Source: Mixophyes australis
Taxonomy: Eukaryota; Chordata; Amphibia; Anura; Limnodynastidae
Assembly (NCBI GenBank): GCA_036250195.1
Contig: JAVHZZ010000007.1
Location: 158,858,399 to 158,922,398 of the forward strand
Length of the DNA: 64,000 nt
Reading direction: 5' to 3'
The position numbers and the translations under genes were made by a program. Of the stretch, positions 38,401 to 46,400 are shown in pieces. The notes beneath the pieces were generated by a model. It did no database searches. It worked only from the letters and a program-made list of their open reading frames with translations, and was not told the origin of the DNA. Positions within the stretch are counted from its first letter, which is position 1. The number at the start of each line of letters is the position of its first letter.

Positions 38401-38746
38401 TCACCACAAGCCACCCGGTGCGGAGAAACAGAACCACCCCAAAAATATTGATCATACACGAGGTGAAGACGCCGTCCCAGGTACCAAACAGAATTGGCTC
38501 CCAGACAAACAGCTGAATTTTCCACCACGGCTGGGACTGTACCTGAGAGAAATGAGGAGAGAGAGATCCAAGTAACATCCGTCACAAGAGACGCAGGTGG
38601 TAAAACGCGTCAGCGCATCTTACATACTCTCTCACCTGCGCGTCCTCGTGGAACAGGTCCGTGATATTTCCATTCTCCCTCATGTTTCCGTTCGGAGGAG
38701 CTTTGATTTTTCCGTTCATGTCTGCAAGACTGAGTGATGACGTCAT
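12007..38746 (-). CDS. SLC12A8: SLC12A8 (cation-chloride cotransporter family, CCC9), whole split gene
   Basis: Thirteen coding exons on the minus strand: 38746-38636, 38542-38405, 35421-35230, 34883-34652, 21309-21196, 19685-19598, 19090-19003, 16755-16609, 15449-14723, 14109-14012, 13657-13540, 12496-12436, 12172-12007. They sum to 2280 bases, 759 residues plus TAG. All introns are GT-AG and all phases agree. The protein follows vertebrate SLC12A8 closely: '[20 protein letters not shown]' (52-71), '[19 protein letters not shown]' (108-126), '[15 protein letters not shown]' in exon 4, '[19 protein letters not shown]' in exon 8, '[13 protein letters not shown]' in exon 9 and a C-terminus with '[16 protein letters not shown]'. 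It is a multi-pass membrane transporter of the APC fold. The family member has been reported to move polyamines or amino acids, and later, with dispute, nicotinamide mononucleotide. At 759 residues it is longer than the human protein (about 714), the excess lying mostly in the hydrophilic loop of exon 9. The identification is firm; transport activity is not shown by sequence. Confidence 0.96.
12436..12496 (-). CDS. SLC12A8: SLC12A8 coding exon 12 (residues 685-704)
   Basis: A 61-base exon found by phase and homology: acceptor 'tctcatcgtag', encodes [20 protein letters not shown], donor TGCAG|GTCTGT. The text 'NFSFF.W.R' matches the same position in vertebrate SLC12A8. Phase 1 in, 2 out. It has no long frame of its own. 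Confidence 0.9.
12527..12775. mobile_element. Palindromic MITE in SLC12A8 intron 11
   Basis: Starts 'gggtctgattcattaaggat'. The internal arms are inverted copies: 'gttaaatactgactgtt' near 12636 recurs in reverse complement as 'aacagtcagtatttaac' near 12737. The right arm is shortened relative to the left. No coding capacity, typical of a non-autonomous DNA element. Confidence 0.75.
13540..13657 (-). CDS. SLC12A8: SLC12A8 coding exon 11 (residues 646-684)
   Basis: Acceptor 'cctccctggtag', donor CCAG|GTACGT. Encodes [20 protein letters not shown] and '[19 protein letters not shown]', the last two hydrophobic helices. Phase 0 in, 1 out. Confidence 0.95.
14012..14109 (-). CDS. SLC12A8: SLC12A8 coding exon 10 (residues 613-645)
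   Basis: Acceptor 'tttgattttcgacag', donor CTGGGG|GTGAGT. Encodes [19 protein letters not shown] and '[14 protein letters not shown]', matching the family's entry to the last pair of helices. Phase 1 in, 0 out. The longest open frame on this stretch is in a different, unrelated frame. Confidence 0.92.
14610..14665. repeat. Short 'tatag.gccaacatattccg' dispersed repeat
   Basis: 'atttattcatatagggccaa' followed by 'catattccgtagcacttt' is a diverged member of the frog repeat also seen at 21672, 31236, 37470 and 41686. It lies just 3' of exon 9. Confidence 0.6.
14723..15449 (-). CDS. SLC12A8: SLC12A8 coding exon 9 (residues 371-612), with large hydrophilic loop
   Basis: Acceptor 'gtctccatttag'. 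Starts [20 protein letters not shown], then two membrane helices ending '[10 protein letters not shown]' (to about 424). From there to residue 612 the sequence is hydrophilic: it keeps the family motif '[13 protein letters not shown]' and a basic [14 protein letters not shown] patch, then becomes rich in Asp, Glu, Gln and Thr with little similarity to mammalian text. Donor GAAG|GTGGGT, phase 1. The loop accounts for most of the extra length over the human protein. Confidence 0.95.
16609..16755 (-). CDS. SLC12A8: SLC12A8 coding exon 8 (residues 322-370)
   Basis: Acceptor 'cccccctcctcag', donor CACGGG|GTAAGT. Encodes [20 protein letters not shown] and '[18 protein letters not shown]', among the most conserved parts of the protein. 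Phase 0 on both sides. Confidence 0.96.
17722..18845. repeat. Minisatellite, 46-bp unit, about 25 copies, SLC12A8 intron 7
   Basis: Unit: 'gttggggtacagtacagacg' then tyaca(t/g)ggagaggttctaga with tca/taa/tct variants before 'gat'. Some units lack 'gtacagta' (short form 'ggggtacagacggcac'). From about 17940 to 18650 the variants repeat in a fixed order with a period near 180 bases, a higher-order unit of four monomers. Confidence 0.93.
19003..19090 (-). CDS. SLC12A8: SLC12A8 coding exon 7 (residues 292-321)
   Basis: Acceptor 'cttctgtcgttctag', donor AAG|GTAAAT. Encodes [19 protein letters not shown] (a membrane helix) and '[11 protein letters not shown]'. Phase 2 in, phase 0 out. The 46-bp minisatellite ends about 150 bases 3' of the donor. 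Confidence 0.94.
19598..19685 (-). CDS. SLC12A8: SLC12A8 coding exon 6 (residues 263-291)
   Basis: Acceptor 'tgatccatag', donor ATATC|GTAAGT. Encodes [19 protein letters not shown] and 'IGSLAAIAI', the conserved amphipathic stretch after a transmembrane helix in SLC12 proteins. Phase 1 in, phase 2 out. Too short to appear as an open frame of its own, but fixed by phase and homology on both sides. Confidence 0.93.
20239..20450. repeat. Two (TA)n microsatellites in SLC12A8 intron 5
   Basis: (TA)n at about 20241-20326 and 20376-20448, each ended by a short (CA)n and separated by 'gtctggggagagtattatta'. The flanking 'ctgtctggggagagtattac' after the second run shows that a whole segment of about 130 bases has duplicated. 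Confidence 0.95.
20815..21190. repeat. 60-69-bp repeat with long G-runs, plus a C-run at the exon 5 donor
   Basis: Five units of 'tctcacatgcactctgtgtg' plus 'catcatatctggc' each ending in a G-run: 20866-20883 (18), 20934-20948 (15), 20997-21014 (18), 21066-21077 (12), 21126-21133 (8). A C-run of 16 lies at 21175-21190, immediately 3' of the exon 5 donor on the transcript. Run lengths are prone to sequencing error. Confidence 0.92.
21196..21309 (-). CDS. SLC12A8: SLC12A8 coding exon 5 (residues 225-262)
   Basis: Acceptor 'ctctttcctcag'. Encodes '[19 protein letters not shown]', the extracellular loop with an N-linked glycosylation sequon (NNT), and then '[15 protein letters not shown]'. The donor is ACAG|GTATTG and is followed at once by a 16-base G-run on the transcript strand (plus C-run 21175-21190), an unusual donor context. 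Phase 1 on both sides. The preceding intron is 13.3 kb and repeat-filled. Confidence 0.95.
21417..21545. mobile_element. Palindromic MITE, truncated copy
   Basis: Contains 'gtttgaaaagtggagatgtt' followed by 'gcctatagcagccaatcaga' and 'ctaaataaatgataactaga', the left half and centre of the family found whole at 39442-39615 and 42655-42829. The right arm stops after 'aatctga'. Confidence 0.8.
21672..21722. repeat. Short 'tatagcgccactgattccgc' dispersed repeat
   Basis: 'catttatatagcgccactga' plus 'ttccgcagcgctg', the terminal part of the family whose longest copy here is 41686-41935. Confidence 0.7.
22575..25545. repeat. Minisatellite, 32-bp unit, about 93 copies, SLC12A8 intron 4
   Basis: Unit 'ctgccctcacccatcactgc' plus 'cagctccgctct'. 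Most copies are identical; variants are gctcCActct, CTTacc, CTGacc, atcaTtgcc and a distinct 'cagctacaccaattgtcctc' form at about 23623 and 24328. Because 32 is not a multiple of 3 and the unit lacks stops in all frames, it gives a 936-codon open frame with no coding meaning. A segment of about 310 bases (24890-25200) recurs at 25210-25520. Confidence 0.97.
25546..26006 (-). mobile_element. L1-like element, ORF2 C-terminus and 3' region
   Basis: On the minus strand 26008-25823 reads '[17 protein letters not shown]' and ends with 'LLTRFTWFF', the C-terminal block of L1-type ORF2 (liltAAr.lIA..WK). It is followed by AT-rich 3' sequence to about 25546. This piece is separated from the rest of ORF2 by the insertion at 26017-26849; both sides read H-Y-V at the junction in the same frame. 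Confidence 0.8.
26007..26859. mobile_element. 833-bp non-autonomous insertion with 10-bp target duplication
   Basis: Perfect direct repeats 'acatagtgat' at 26007-26016 and 26850-26859 bound an 833-bp segment (26017-26849) that splits L1 ORF2. Three bases inside the left edge lies a hammerhead-ribozyme-like motif. The right edge is 'gcgcccccttgtgtattttt' preceded by AT-rich sequence with 'ttaataaatttgatg'. No coding frame is present. Penelope-like elements are known to carry hammerhead motifs and a Penelope-like RT occurs at 5156-5725, so a non-autonomous relative is plausible. Confidence 0.8.
26019..26060 (+). ncRNA. Hammerhead-ribozyme-like motif (minimal type I)
   Basis: Stem I GCTT (26020-26023) pairs with AAGC (26056-26059). 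The core CTGATGA is at 26024-26030, stem II CGGC (26033-26036) pairs with GCCG (26041-26044) around the loop TATT, core GAAA 26046-26049, a minimal CGCG stem III and the cleavage-site GTC ending at 26055. This is the order of conserved boxes in short type I hammerheads of retroelements. The stem II base next to the core is A opposite A, with an extra A, so this copy may be weak or inactive. Confidence 0.65.
26860..28830 (-). pseudogene. L1-like (L1/Tx1 group) ORF2, 5'-truncated reverse transcriptase region
   Basis: Minus-strand frames 28836-28171 and 28195-27209 carry the RT: '[17 protein letters not shown]', '[18 protein letters not shown]', '[19 protein letters not shown]', then the catalytic box as '[12 protein letters not shown]' (usually F/YADD), and '[13 protein letters not shown]'. 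The post-RT region has '[15 protein letters not shown]' and '[20 protein letters not shown]' at about 27100-26980. The frames join by frameshift. Sequence before the RT palm is absent: homology ends at about 28830, where an inverted-repeat element begins. Confidence 0.9.
28829..29908. mobile_element. 1.08-kb element with about 46-bp terminal inverted repeats
   Basis: The arm at 28829-28873 ('aatccaagtttagagaacat...') is the reverse complement of 29859-29905, including 33 identical bases in a row. 'TTTAAA' borders both arms. The interior has no coding frame. It begins where L1 homology ends. It also contains, at 28990-29075, degenerate copies related to the 32-bp minisatellite ('cagctccgctctctgccctc'). 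Confidence 0.65.
29918..29975. repeat. Inverted partner of 25546-25603
   Basis: Reverse complement reads 'cttagagagatagaaaacct' then 'aacagagagacatttaggga' and 'accacagattgatgta', about 85% identical to 25546-25600. The two copies face each other across the L1 and inverted-repeat block. Confidence 0.7.
30310..30915. repeat. C-rich minisatellite, about 30-bp units
   Basis: Degenerate tandem units of 'ccagcgcgccccccctcccc' plus 'tccgtccggtac', with C-runs of variable length. Plus strand gives Pro/Ala/Ser/Arg-rich frames, minus strand Gly-rich frames; both are repeat artefacts. Confidence 0.88.
31236..31270. repeat. Short 'tatagcgccactgattcc' dispersed repeat
   Basis: 'catttatttatatagcgcca' plus 'ctgattcc', a truncated member of the family at 41686-41935. 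Confidence 0.65.
31700..32568. repeat. Minisatellite, 26-bp unit with four 39-bp variants
   Basis: Unit 'cccacgtctgtgcgcaccac' plus 'gcatgg'. Variants form blocks: 'cacctctgtg' units first, then 'cacgtctgtg...gcatggc', then four 39-bp units containing 'gtgtactgtatgcatgaccc' (32140-32290), then 'atgtatgac' units. Blocks of like variants indicate local expansions. Long frames on both strands are artefacts. Confidence 0.95.
32569..34651. other. SLC12A8 intron 4, 5' part
   Basis: No exon or known element recognised between the 26-bp array and exon 4. Confidence 0.5.
34652..34883 (-). CDS. SLC12A8: SLC12A8 coding exon 4 (residues 148-224)
   Basis: Acceptor 'cccttcctcag', donor CCAG|GTAAGA. Encodes [19 protein letters not shown] and two hydrophobic helices including '[20 protein letters not shown]'. 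Ends in phase 1 after 'FTHLDP', joining to exon 5 as HLDP-E-HGF. Confidence 0.95.
35230..35421 (-). CDS. SLC12A8: SLC12A8 coding exon 3 (residues 84-147)
   Basis: Acceptor 'ccatcctgccag', donor CAG|GTGAGT. Starts [10 protein letters not shown], a hydrophobic helix, then the glycine/serine-rich substrate-site region '[12 protein letters not shown]', and ends '[12 protein letters not shown]'. Phase 0 on both sides. The preceding intron (35422-38404) carries a solo LTR. Confidence 0.96.
36305..37318 (+). mobile_element. Solo LTR in SLC12A8 intron 2
   Basis: Begins TGTAACACCCCCC and ends GACAGGGGGTTACA, so it has TG...CA ends and an inverted terminal match. It is flanked by a 4-base duplication TACA (36301-36304 and 37319-37322). 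An AATAAA lies at about 37088, some 230 bases before the end, with the body rich in purines ('ggagagagacagagaggaga'). No internal coding region is present, so it fits an LTR left by recombination. Whether it is gypsy-type or retroviral in origin cannot be told. Confidence 0.8.
37399..37545 (-). repeat. Dispersed repeat, reverse copy
   Basis: 'aagctccaatggggcaggga' through 'gcggaatcagtggcgctata' then (gat)n at about 37506-37534. This is the reverse complement of the first 100 bases of the repeat at 41686. Confidence 0.8.
38405..38542 (-). CDS. SLC12A8: SLC12A8 coding exon 2 (residues 38-83)
   Basis: Acceptor 'catttctctcag' and donor GTG|GTGAGT. Encodes 46 residues including '[14 protein letters not shown]' and the start of the first membrane segment, ending 'LFLRTGWLV'. 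The intron to exon 1 is only 93 bases. Phase 0 on both sides. Confidence 0.95.
38636..38746 (-). CDS. SLC12A8: SLC12A8 coding exon 1 (residues 1-37)
   Basis: ATG at 38746 opens [15 protein letters not shown] and runs in frame to 'DLFHEDAQ', which aligns with the N-terminal cytoplasmic segment of the family. Donor CAG|GTGAGA at 38635. A pyrimidine-containing acceptor-like 'tctctgcag' ends at 38761, so this may be an internal exon with 14 bases of 5' UTR and a separate non-coding first exon upstream. A second in-frame ATG lies at residue 10. Phase 0 at the 3' end. Confidence 0.88.
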
Positions 38747-39441
38747 GATGATGTCACCTGCAGAGAGTCACGTAACAGGACCAGCCAGGCCGTAGCTCCT
38801 CCCTCTGCGTCATGTCACTGGTACAATCACAGGTATAAAATATAGAATTAGTGACTGATGCAGCGTATATATCAGTGGTGCAAGAAACAGTTCCTGTACG
38901 AAACTAAGTGCAAGGACAGAGTAAGAGATATAAGTAGGATATATTTTCCACCTCAATATTTTTCTCACAATGAGGTTTTGAAACATGAACATGTTCTAAC
39001 AATCCCTACACAGGTTAATAAACTAATCTGTAAATTACAGTATAAAAATGTGAGATGAATGTTCATCGTTGTGAGGTTCTAGAGGACGCAGAGTAAAATG
39101 TTACTAGACCAACAGATTATATGTTTTACACAAACACCAATCACACATTACATGTGACTAACACACCGTTCATGTTATATACACCCCCACCGTATACAGG
39201 GGAGGGCTGGCAAGTATTAGTCTGGGGTAAGACTCCACTCAGTAGCCATTTTAAGGGAAATAAAATGCAATTGGTCCAGTGACCCAGCCCAGGATAGCCC
39301 ACTATGGGACCGGCCCGTGGGGCAGATGCCCCCCTACCCCAGCCCGCCCCATGAATAATAAATGTAACGAGTACTAATGAATCTAGGAGCCGCGTCATTA
39401 CTTGCAGTGGATGGTTCTGTACAAGAAAGTCAGCGGTCTAA

Positions 39442-39615
39442 GGGGTATATTTACTAAACTGCGGGTTTGAAAAAGTGGAGATGTTGTCTATAGCAACCAA
39501 TCAGATTCTAGTTGTCATTTTGTAGAATCTACTAAATAAATGATAACTAGAATCTGATTGGTTGCTATAGGCAGCATCTCCACTTTTAAAACCCGCAGTT
39601 TAGTAAATATACCCC
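39442..39615. mobile_element. Palindromic MITE, complete, 174 bp
   Basis: Begins 'ggggtatatttactaaactg' and ends with its inverse 'agtttagtaaatatacccc'. The arms are inverted over about 75 bases each (through 'gtggagatgttg' and 'caaccaatcagattctagtt'). Flanked by CTAA on both sides (39438-39441, 39616-39619), a probable 4-base target duplication. Confidence 0.9.
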
Positions 39616-39775
39616 CTAAGTGTATAATTATTATCATCCGTTGCTGGTAGAATGAGGAATCTATGAGGATGGAACTGCAAGACCAGAGCCCTAAGGGTTA
39701 AAATGATCTATACAAACACAGGAACAAAGTCAATATTTAATTTGCTTTAAAATGTAAATTTAGTATAATTCCACC

Positions 39776-39902
39776 CCCCAAACACACACACATACACACA
39801 TACACACACATACATACACACATACATACATACATACATACACACACACATACACACACACACATACACACACATACACACAGACACACACATACACACA
39901 CA
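39776..39902. repeat. (CA)n/(CATA)n microsatellite
   Basis: Interspersed 'acacacatacacacat' and 'acatacatacatac' tracts over about 125 bases. Confidence 0.95.
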
Positions 39903-41685
39903 GGGACTGATGCAGAGTTGGTGACAAAATGGGAGTAAATTACTCTAAAAGAGCACGGAAAATAGCGTGTTCCCACCCACACACAGAGCCGTACACGCAG
40001 CATATGCGCCTGGTCTATGTCATCATCTTCAGCGAGTATTCCCGCTGCCCTATAGCAGTTGCAAAAGTTATGACACAGAATAGGCATGTACGGGTGTTCC
40101 TGCAGGTCCGAGCCTCACTCGTATGAATCCACCTTTACTGTTCTCCGCCAACGTCAGAACGTCACTACCCTCCCCCACAGGCTGCGCAAGTGTCAGAATA
40201 ACGCATGTGTGCACAGGTGCATATTCCTGCGCCATCTTTCTGGGCTTGTGCAGAGCAATTCCACGGAACATACACTTCACAAACCAGCGCACGTCTTACT
40301 CCGCATCATCCGTCTCCTGGGACCCCTACAGAGAGTTTATTCAGTGATCATTATACCAGGACACCAAGAGATTGGGTAAAAATAATAAATCAGACGTCAA
40401 AATTTTTTTTTTTGCCCAGACGTATTATGTACATTATTTTGTATTTAGAAACTCTGTGTGTGAACCTGTGTTTAGCAGAGATTATGTCACATAGGAGGGA
40501 TCTGTGTGGTCCGCAGATTATTGGGTCTATTAGAATTACGTCCTCGTCATGTAATAATATGTTGTTTACAGAAGACACGTTAAGGACAGCCGGGGACACA
40601 TGAATATTACAGGGCGACTGCTCTGTACAATCTCCTTTACCGGCAGATTGCGTTATATGACGACCGCACGAGGTTTAAGCTGTTACCATCCGGATTTATG
40701 TGGGAGAAGTTACATCAATATGGATTTCACAAGACGGTGAAACTAAGGTCCAGCCCAGTGAATAAACAGAGATTAAGTGATATTTACATTGCTCTGCCGG
40801 GGACGGTCGGTGACCCAGTAACCTCATCTATGAGCAGCTCTTATATCACTGAGTACATTCCTGTAAACGCGTTTGTTTTATTTCTGGGTTCCAAGACGGC
40901 AGCATCTGTGGCGCTGAGAAATGTTACATGTTTTGGGGCGTTCTGTGCAGAGCGCAGGATAAGCGCAACAACACCCAAATAAATACACCCAAATACACCC
41001 ATATCATCACTTCGTGTCCACAGACAATAGATGTACTGATGGTTGGTCCTGGTCACCAAGCAAAACAATAGTTATAATCTACAGTAACCAGATGGTAAAT
41101 GTTATTTCTCTACTGCAGATTAGAAAACTAAATGAATCTGATGGTTGATCTGGGTTACACCATCTTTTCTTAAATTGATTCCATACACTAATTTTTTTTA
41201 AACTTTCCCCATTATGATACTTTTAGTCCCCTGCACTTAATCTGGAGATCCATAAAATCTGGAATAATCATTAAGAATTAAAAATACTCCGTTCCGGGAA
41301 GTGCAACAGAGAGAGATCAGATAAAAATAATCAAAGAGATCGTCCATCAGATCTGCAGTGAAACCAGCGAGGGACAGTCCCTGTGGGGTCCAGGGGTGAC
41401 AGGATTAACATCCATTTTGGCCACACACGTTCCCTGTACACAGGCGGATATGGCCAGACTGTGGTCAATACCCGGCTGCAATTGAACATGCCCGATATTG
41501 ATCCATTCAGTATTGGTAGGATCAGTATAAGGCATTAAGGTAACTTTCTGCCCAAACACAACATTGTAGATTATATATCCAGCATAGCTGATCAGAAGTG
41601 TCGCTGTGCATTATCAAACTCCTATGTCCTATAGATTGTTAGCTTGTGAGCAGGACCCCTCTCTGTCTGTTAATACCCAGTCATT

Positions 41686-41935
41686 ATCATCATCTATTTA
41701 TATAGCGCCACAAATTCCGCAGCGCTGTACAGAGAACTCACTCACATCAGTCTCTGCCCCATTGGAGCTTACAGTCTAATTCCCTAACATACACACATAG
41801 AGACAGAGACTAGGGTCAATTTGTTAGCAGCCAATTAACCTACCAGTGTGTTTTTGGAGTGTGGGAGGAAACCAGAGCACCCGGAGGAAACCCACAAAAC
41901 ACAGGGAGAACATACAAACTCCTCACAGATAACTA
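41686..41935 (+). repeat. Dispersed SINE-like repeat, longest copy
   Basis: Starts 'catctatttatatagcgcca', continues 'ttccgcagcgctgtacagag', and 'ggtcaatttgttagcagcca', then 'tttttggagtgtgggaggaa' and 'cacagggagaacatacaaac'. These blocks are widely seen as an abundant interspersed repeat in frogs and fish. The usual tRNA-like end is missing, so the copy is truncated. Four shorter relatives lie in this window. Confidence 0.8.
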
Positions 41936-42654
41936 CACAAGTAAGATACTTATTCTCACTATCACTGTACAAACACCAGACCGGCTATTAGTAATTACCC
42001 AGAACCCAGCTGTGGTGGAGACACACTAAGGTACGTTTATAAAAAAATCTTAGAAAAATACAATTAATATATTTAAATAAAACTAAATAAGACGCAGACC
42101 CGTAATCCATCCAATGGGCCGTCAGTTCCCTCGGAGGACCTGAGCCACCCGTTTTACAGCACCAAAGTGAAGGGAAAAAGAAGTTCAAAAATATTTCCAT
42201 AATCCCTACGGAGGTCTGAGAGTGAGGAATGACTCTCGGCCTTTATAGAGGCTGCACCTTCACAGCCAGTCACTGACTTCTTGATAAATACTCCATATGT
42301 AACGCTGCCAGGTCAGCATCTACGCCCACAGCTCACAGTATTACTCTGGATACTTACCATGACATTACAGAGGGATCCGTAAAGTTCTTACACTTCCTGT
42401 GAACAAGCTCAGGTAACAGCCCCCTCCCGCTCTCTGTGTGAATTCCAGCACCTGGTTCCTGTACACACCTGTCGCAGAGTATTGAGCTATTTACACTGTG
42501 CCTGATACCTGCCAGCAGGAGACCTGTCATAACTATATTGTGTCTGCAGAGGTGAGAGGGTTAATAAGAGTAAACGTCTCAGCACATGATACAGCCGCCT
42601 CCCTGCTTCCTCCTTGTATCCGGGAGCAAAGGAACCAGCCTACTACAAACACTG

Positions 42655-42829
42655 GGGGTAGATTTACTAAACTGCGGGTTTGAAAAAGTGGAGATGCTGT
42701 CTATAGCAACCAATCCGATTCTAGTTATCATTTGTTTAGTACATTCTGCAAAATGACAGCTACAATCTGATTGGTTGCTATAGGCAACATCGCCACTTTT
42801 TCAAACCTGCAGTTTAGTAAATATACCCC
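42655..42829. mobile_element. Palindromic MITE, second copy
   Basis: Same family as 39442-39615: 'ggggtagatttactaaactg' at the left and 'cagtttagtaaatatacccc' at the right, with inverted arms and a centre 'catttgtttagtacattctg' that differs in orientation from the first copy. No clear target duplication. Confidence 0.88.
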
Positions 42830-43490
42830 TAGGTCTGGACAGGTTGTCTACTAATGAGTCCCAGAGAGGACATATCTTACACTCCCCCAAACTCCCTGAG
42901 ACCAGCACAGTGGTATAATATTCTGCTCCTATGCAGTTATTTCTATAACGGCCATAACCTGGGCTGAATAACTGGTGTTGAAAACACCTTCAGCATCATT
43001 GAGTAAATTCAGCCCAGATGATTTCAATTGGAAAATAAATTGGTAAAGCAGATTTCTACTACACCTAATCCTTAGGTTTGCAGACATAGATTCCACTAGA
43101 TTTATCCTACAAACATCACAGCAGAGGCGGACAAAAAGTGCCAATTTCGAGAGCCAGTCAGTCGGCTGCAGGAGAAGATGTACGTCCATTGTATAACTGA
43201 CAACATTTGTAAAAATAACTTCTCTAGTGTCACAGCAATGTTTACAGAGTATCATAATATGCAGCGGATGAGATAATCTATGGGGGTGTGGCTATGCAAA
43301 TAAGCAGGTGTGACTACACCAATAAAGGATAAGATCTGTTATTCTAGCTATAATTCCCATTAACAAGCAACGCTCAGTAAGTAATACTTGCCCATGCCAA
43401 CCTCATCTCCTGCCTCTGCCAGTCTACTACACTCTACTATGTGTGCCCTTACCACCCCCACTTCTCTACTACACTTCCTCAATGGCTTCC

Positions 43491-46400
43491 TGGTGGATGA
43501 GGTCATGATGGAGGGTCCATATTCTGTATGTAGTGGATGGGGTCATGATGGAGGGTCCATATTCTGTATGTAGTGGATGGGGTCATGTTGGGGGGTCCAT
43601 ATTCTGTACGTAGTGGATGGGGTCATGTTGGAGGGTCCATATTCTGTATGTAGTGGATGGGATCATGTTGGAGGGTCCATATTCTGTATGTAGTGGATGG
43701 GATCATGTTGGAGGGTCCATATACTGTACCCGGTGGATGGGGTCATGTTGGAGGGTCCATATTCTGTATGTAGTGGATGGGGTCATGTTGGAGGGTCCAT
43801 ATACTGTATGTAGTGGATGGGGTCATGTTAAAGGGGCCATATTCTGTATGTAGTGGATGGGGTCATGTTGGAGGGTCCATATACTGTACCCGGTGGATGG
43901 GGTCATGTTGGAGGGTCCATATACTGTACCCGGTGGATGGGGTCATGTTGGAGGGTCCATATTCTGTATGTAGTGGATGGGGTCATGATGGAGGGTCCAT
44001 ATAATGTATGTAGTGGATGGGATCATGTTGGAGGGTCCATATTCTGTATGTAGTGGATGGGGTCATGATGGAGGGTCCATATACTGTATGTAGTGGATGG
44101 GGTCATGTTGGAGGGTCCATATACTGTACCCGGTGGATGGGGTCATGTTGGAGGGTCCATATAATGTATGTAGTGGATGGGATCATGTTGGAGGGTCCAT
44201 ATACTGTACCCAGTGGATGGGGTCATGTTGGAGGGTCCATATAATGTATGTAGTGGATGGGATCATGTTGGAGGGTCCATATTCTGTATGTAGTGGATGG
44301 GGTCATGATGGAGGGTCCATATACTGTACCCGGTGGATGGGGTCATGTTGGAGGGTCCATATAATGTATGTAGTGGATGGGATCATGTTGGAGGGTCCAT
44401 ATACTGTACCCAGTGGATGGGGTCATGTTGGAGGGTCCATATAATGTATGTAGTGGATGGGATCATGTTGGAGGGTCCATATACTGTACCCGGTGGATGG
44501 GGTCATGATGGAGGGTCCATATACTGTACCCGGTGGATGGGGTCATGATGGAGGGTCCATATTCTGTATGTAGTGGATGGGGTCATGTTGGAGGGTCCAT
44601 ATACTGTACCCAGTGGATGGGGTCATGTTGGAGGGTCCATATAATGTATGTAGTGGATGGGATCATGTTGGAGGGTCCATATTCTGTATGTAGTGGATGG
44701 GGTCATGTTGGAGGGTCCATATACTGTACCCGGTGGATGGGGTCATGTTGGAGGGTCCATATAATGTATGTAGTGGATGGGATCATGTTGGAGGGTCCAT
44801 ATTCTGTATGTAGTGGATGGGGTCATGTCGGAGGGTCCATATACTGTATGTAGTGGATGGGGTCATGTTGGAGGGTCCATATTCTGTATGTAGTGGATGG
44901 GGTCATGATGGAGGGTCCATATACTGTATGTAGTGGATGGGGTCATGTTGGAGGGTCCATATTCTGTATGTAGTGGATGGGGTCATGATGGAGGGTCCAT
45001 ATTCTGTATGTAGTGGATGGGGTCATGTTGGAGGGTCCATATTCTGTATGTAGTGGATGGGGCCATGTTGGAGGGTCCATATTCTGTATGTAGTGGATGG
45101 GGTCATGTTGGAGGGTCCATATTCTGTATGTAGTGGATGGGGTCATGATGGAGGGTCCATATACTGTACCCGGTGGATGGGGTCATGTTGGAGGGTCCAT
45201 ATTCTGTATGTAGTGGATGGGGTCATGTTGGAGGGTCCATATACTGTACCCGGTGGATGGGGTCATGATGGAGGGTCCATATACTGTACCCGGTGGATGG
45301 GGTCATGATGGAGGGTCCATATTCTGTATGTAGTGGATGGGGTCATGTTGGAGGGTCCATATACTGTATGTAGTGGATGGGGTCATGATGGAGGGTCCAT
45401 ATACTGTATGTAGTGGATGGGGTCATGTTGGAGGGTCCATATTCTGTATGTAGTGGATGGGGTCATGTTGGAGGGTCCATATTCTGTATGTAGTGGATGG
45501 GGTCATGATGGAGGGTCCATATTCTGTATGTAGTGGATGGGGTCATGATGGAGGGTCCATATTCTGTATGTAGTGGATGGGGTCATGTTGGAGGGTCCAT
45601 ATTCTGTATGTAGTGGATGGGGTCATGATGGAGGGTCCATATACTGTACCCGGTGGATGGGGTCATGTTGGAGGGTCCATATTCTGTATGTAGTGGATGG
45701 GGTCATGTTGGAGGGTCCATATACTGTATGTAGTGGATGGGATCATGTTGGAGGGTCCATATACTGTATGTAGTGGATGGGGCCATGTTGGAGGGTCCAT
45801 ATACTGTACCCGGTGGATGGGGTCATGTTGGAGGGTCCATATTCTGTATGTAGTGGATGGGGTCATGTTGGAGGGTCCATATTCTGTATATAGTGGATGG
45901 GGTCATGATGGAGGGTCCATATTCTGTATGTAGTGGATGGGGTCATGATGGAGGGTCCATATTCTGTATGTAGTGGATGGGGTCATGTTGGAGGGTCCAT
46001 ATTCTGTATGTAGTGGATGGGGTCATGATGGAGGGTCCATATTCTGTATGTAGTGGATGGGATCATGTTGGAGGGTCCATATACTGTACCCGGTGGATGG
46101 GGTCATGTCGGAGGGTCCATATTCTGTATGTAGTGGATGGGGTCATGATGGAGGGTCCATATTCTGTATGTAGTGGATGGGGTCATGATGGAGGGTCCAT
46201 ATTCTGTATGTAGTGGATGGGGTCATGTTGGAGGGTCCATATTCTGTATGTAGTGGATGGGATCATGTCGGAGGGTCCATATACTGTACCCGGTGGATGG
46301 GGTCATGTCGGAGGGTCCATATTCTGTATGTAGTGGATGGGGTCATGATGGAGGGTCCATATTCTGTATGTAGTGGATGGGGTCATGTCGGAGGGTCCAT

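Noticed and set aside
41347..41559. 70-codon minus-strand frame
   Set aside because: No recognisable domain and no splice context, although the text looks mildly protein-like; too little to call.
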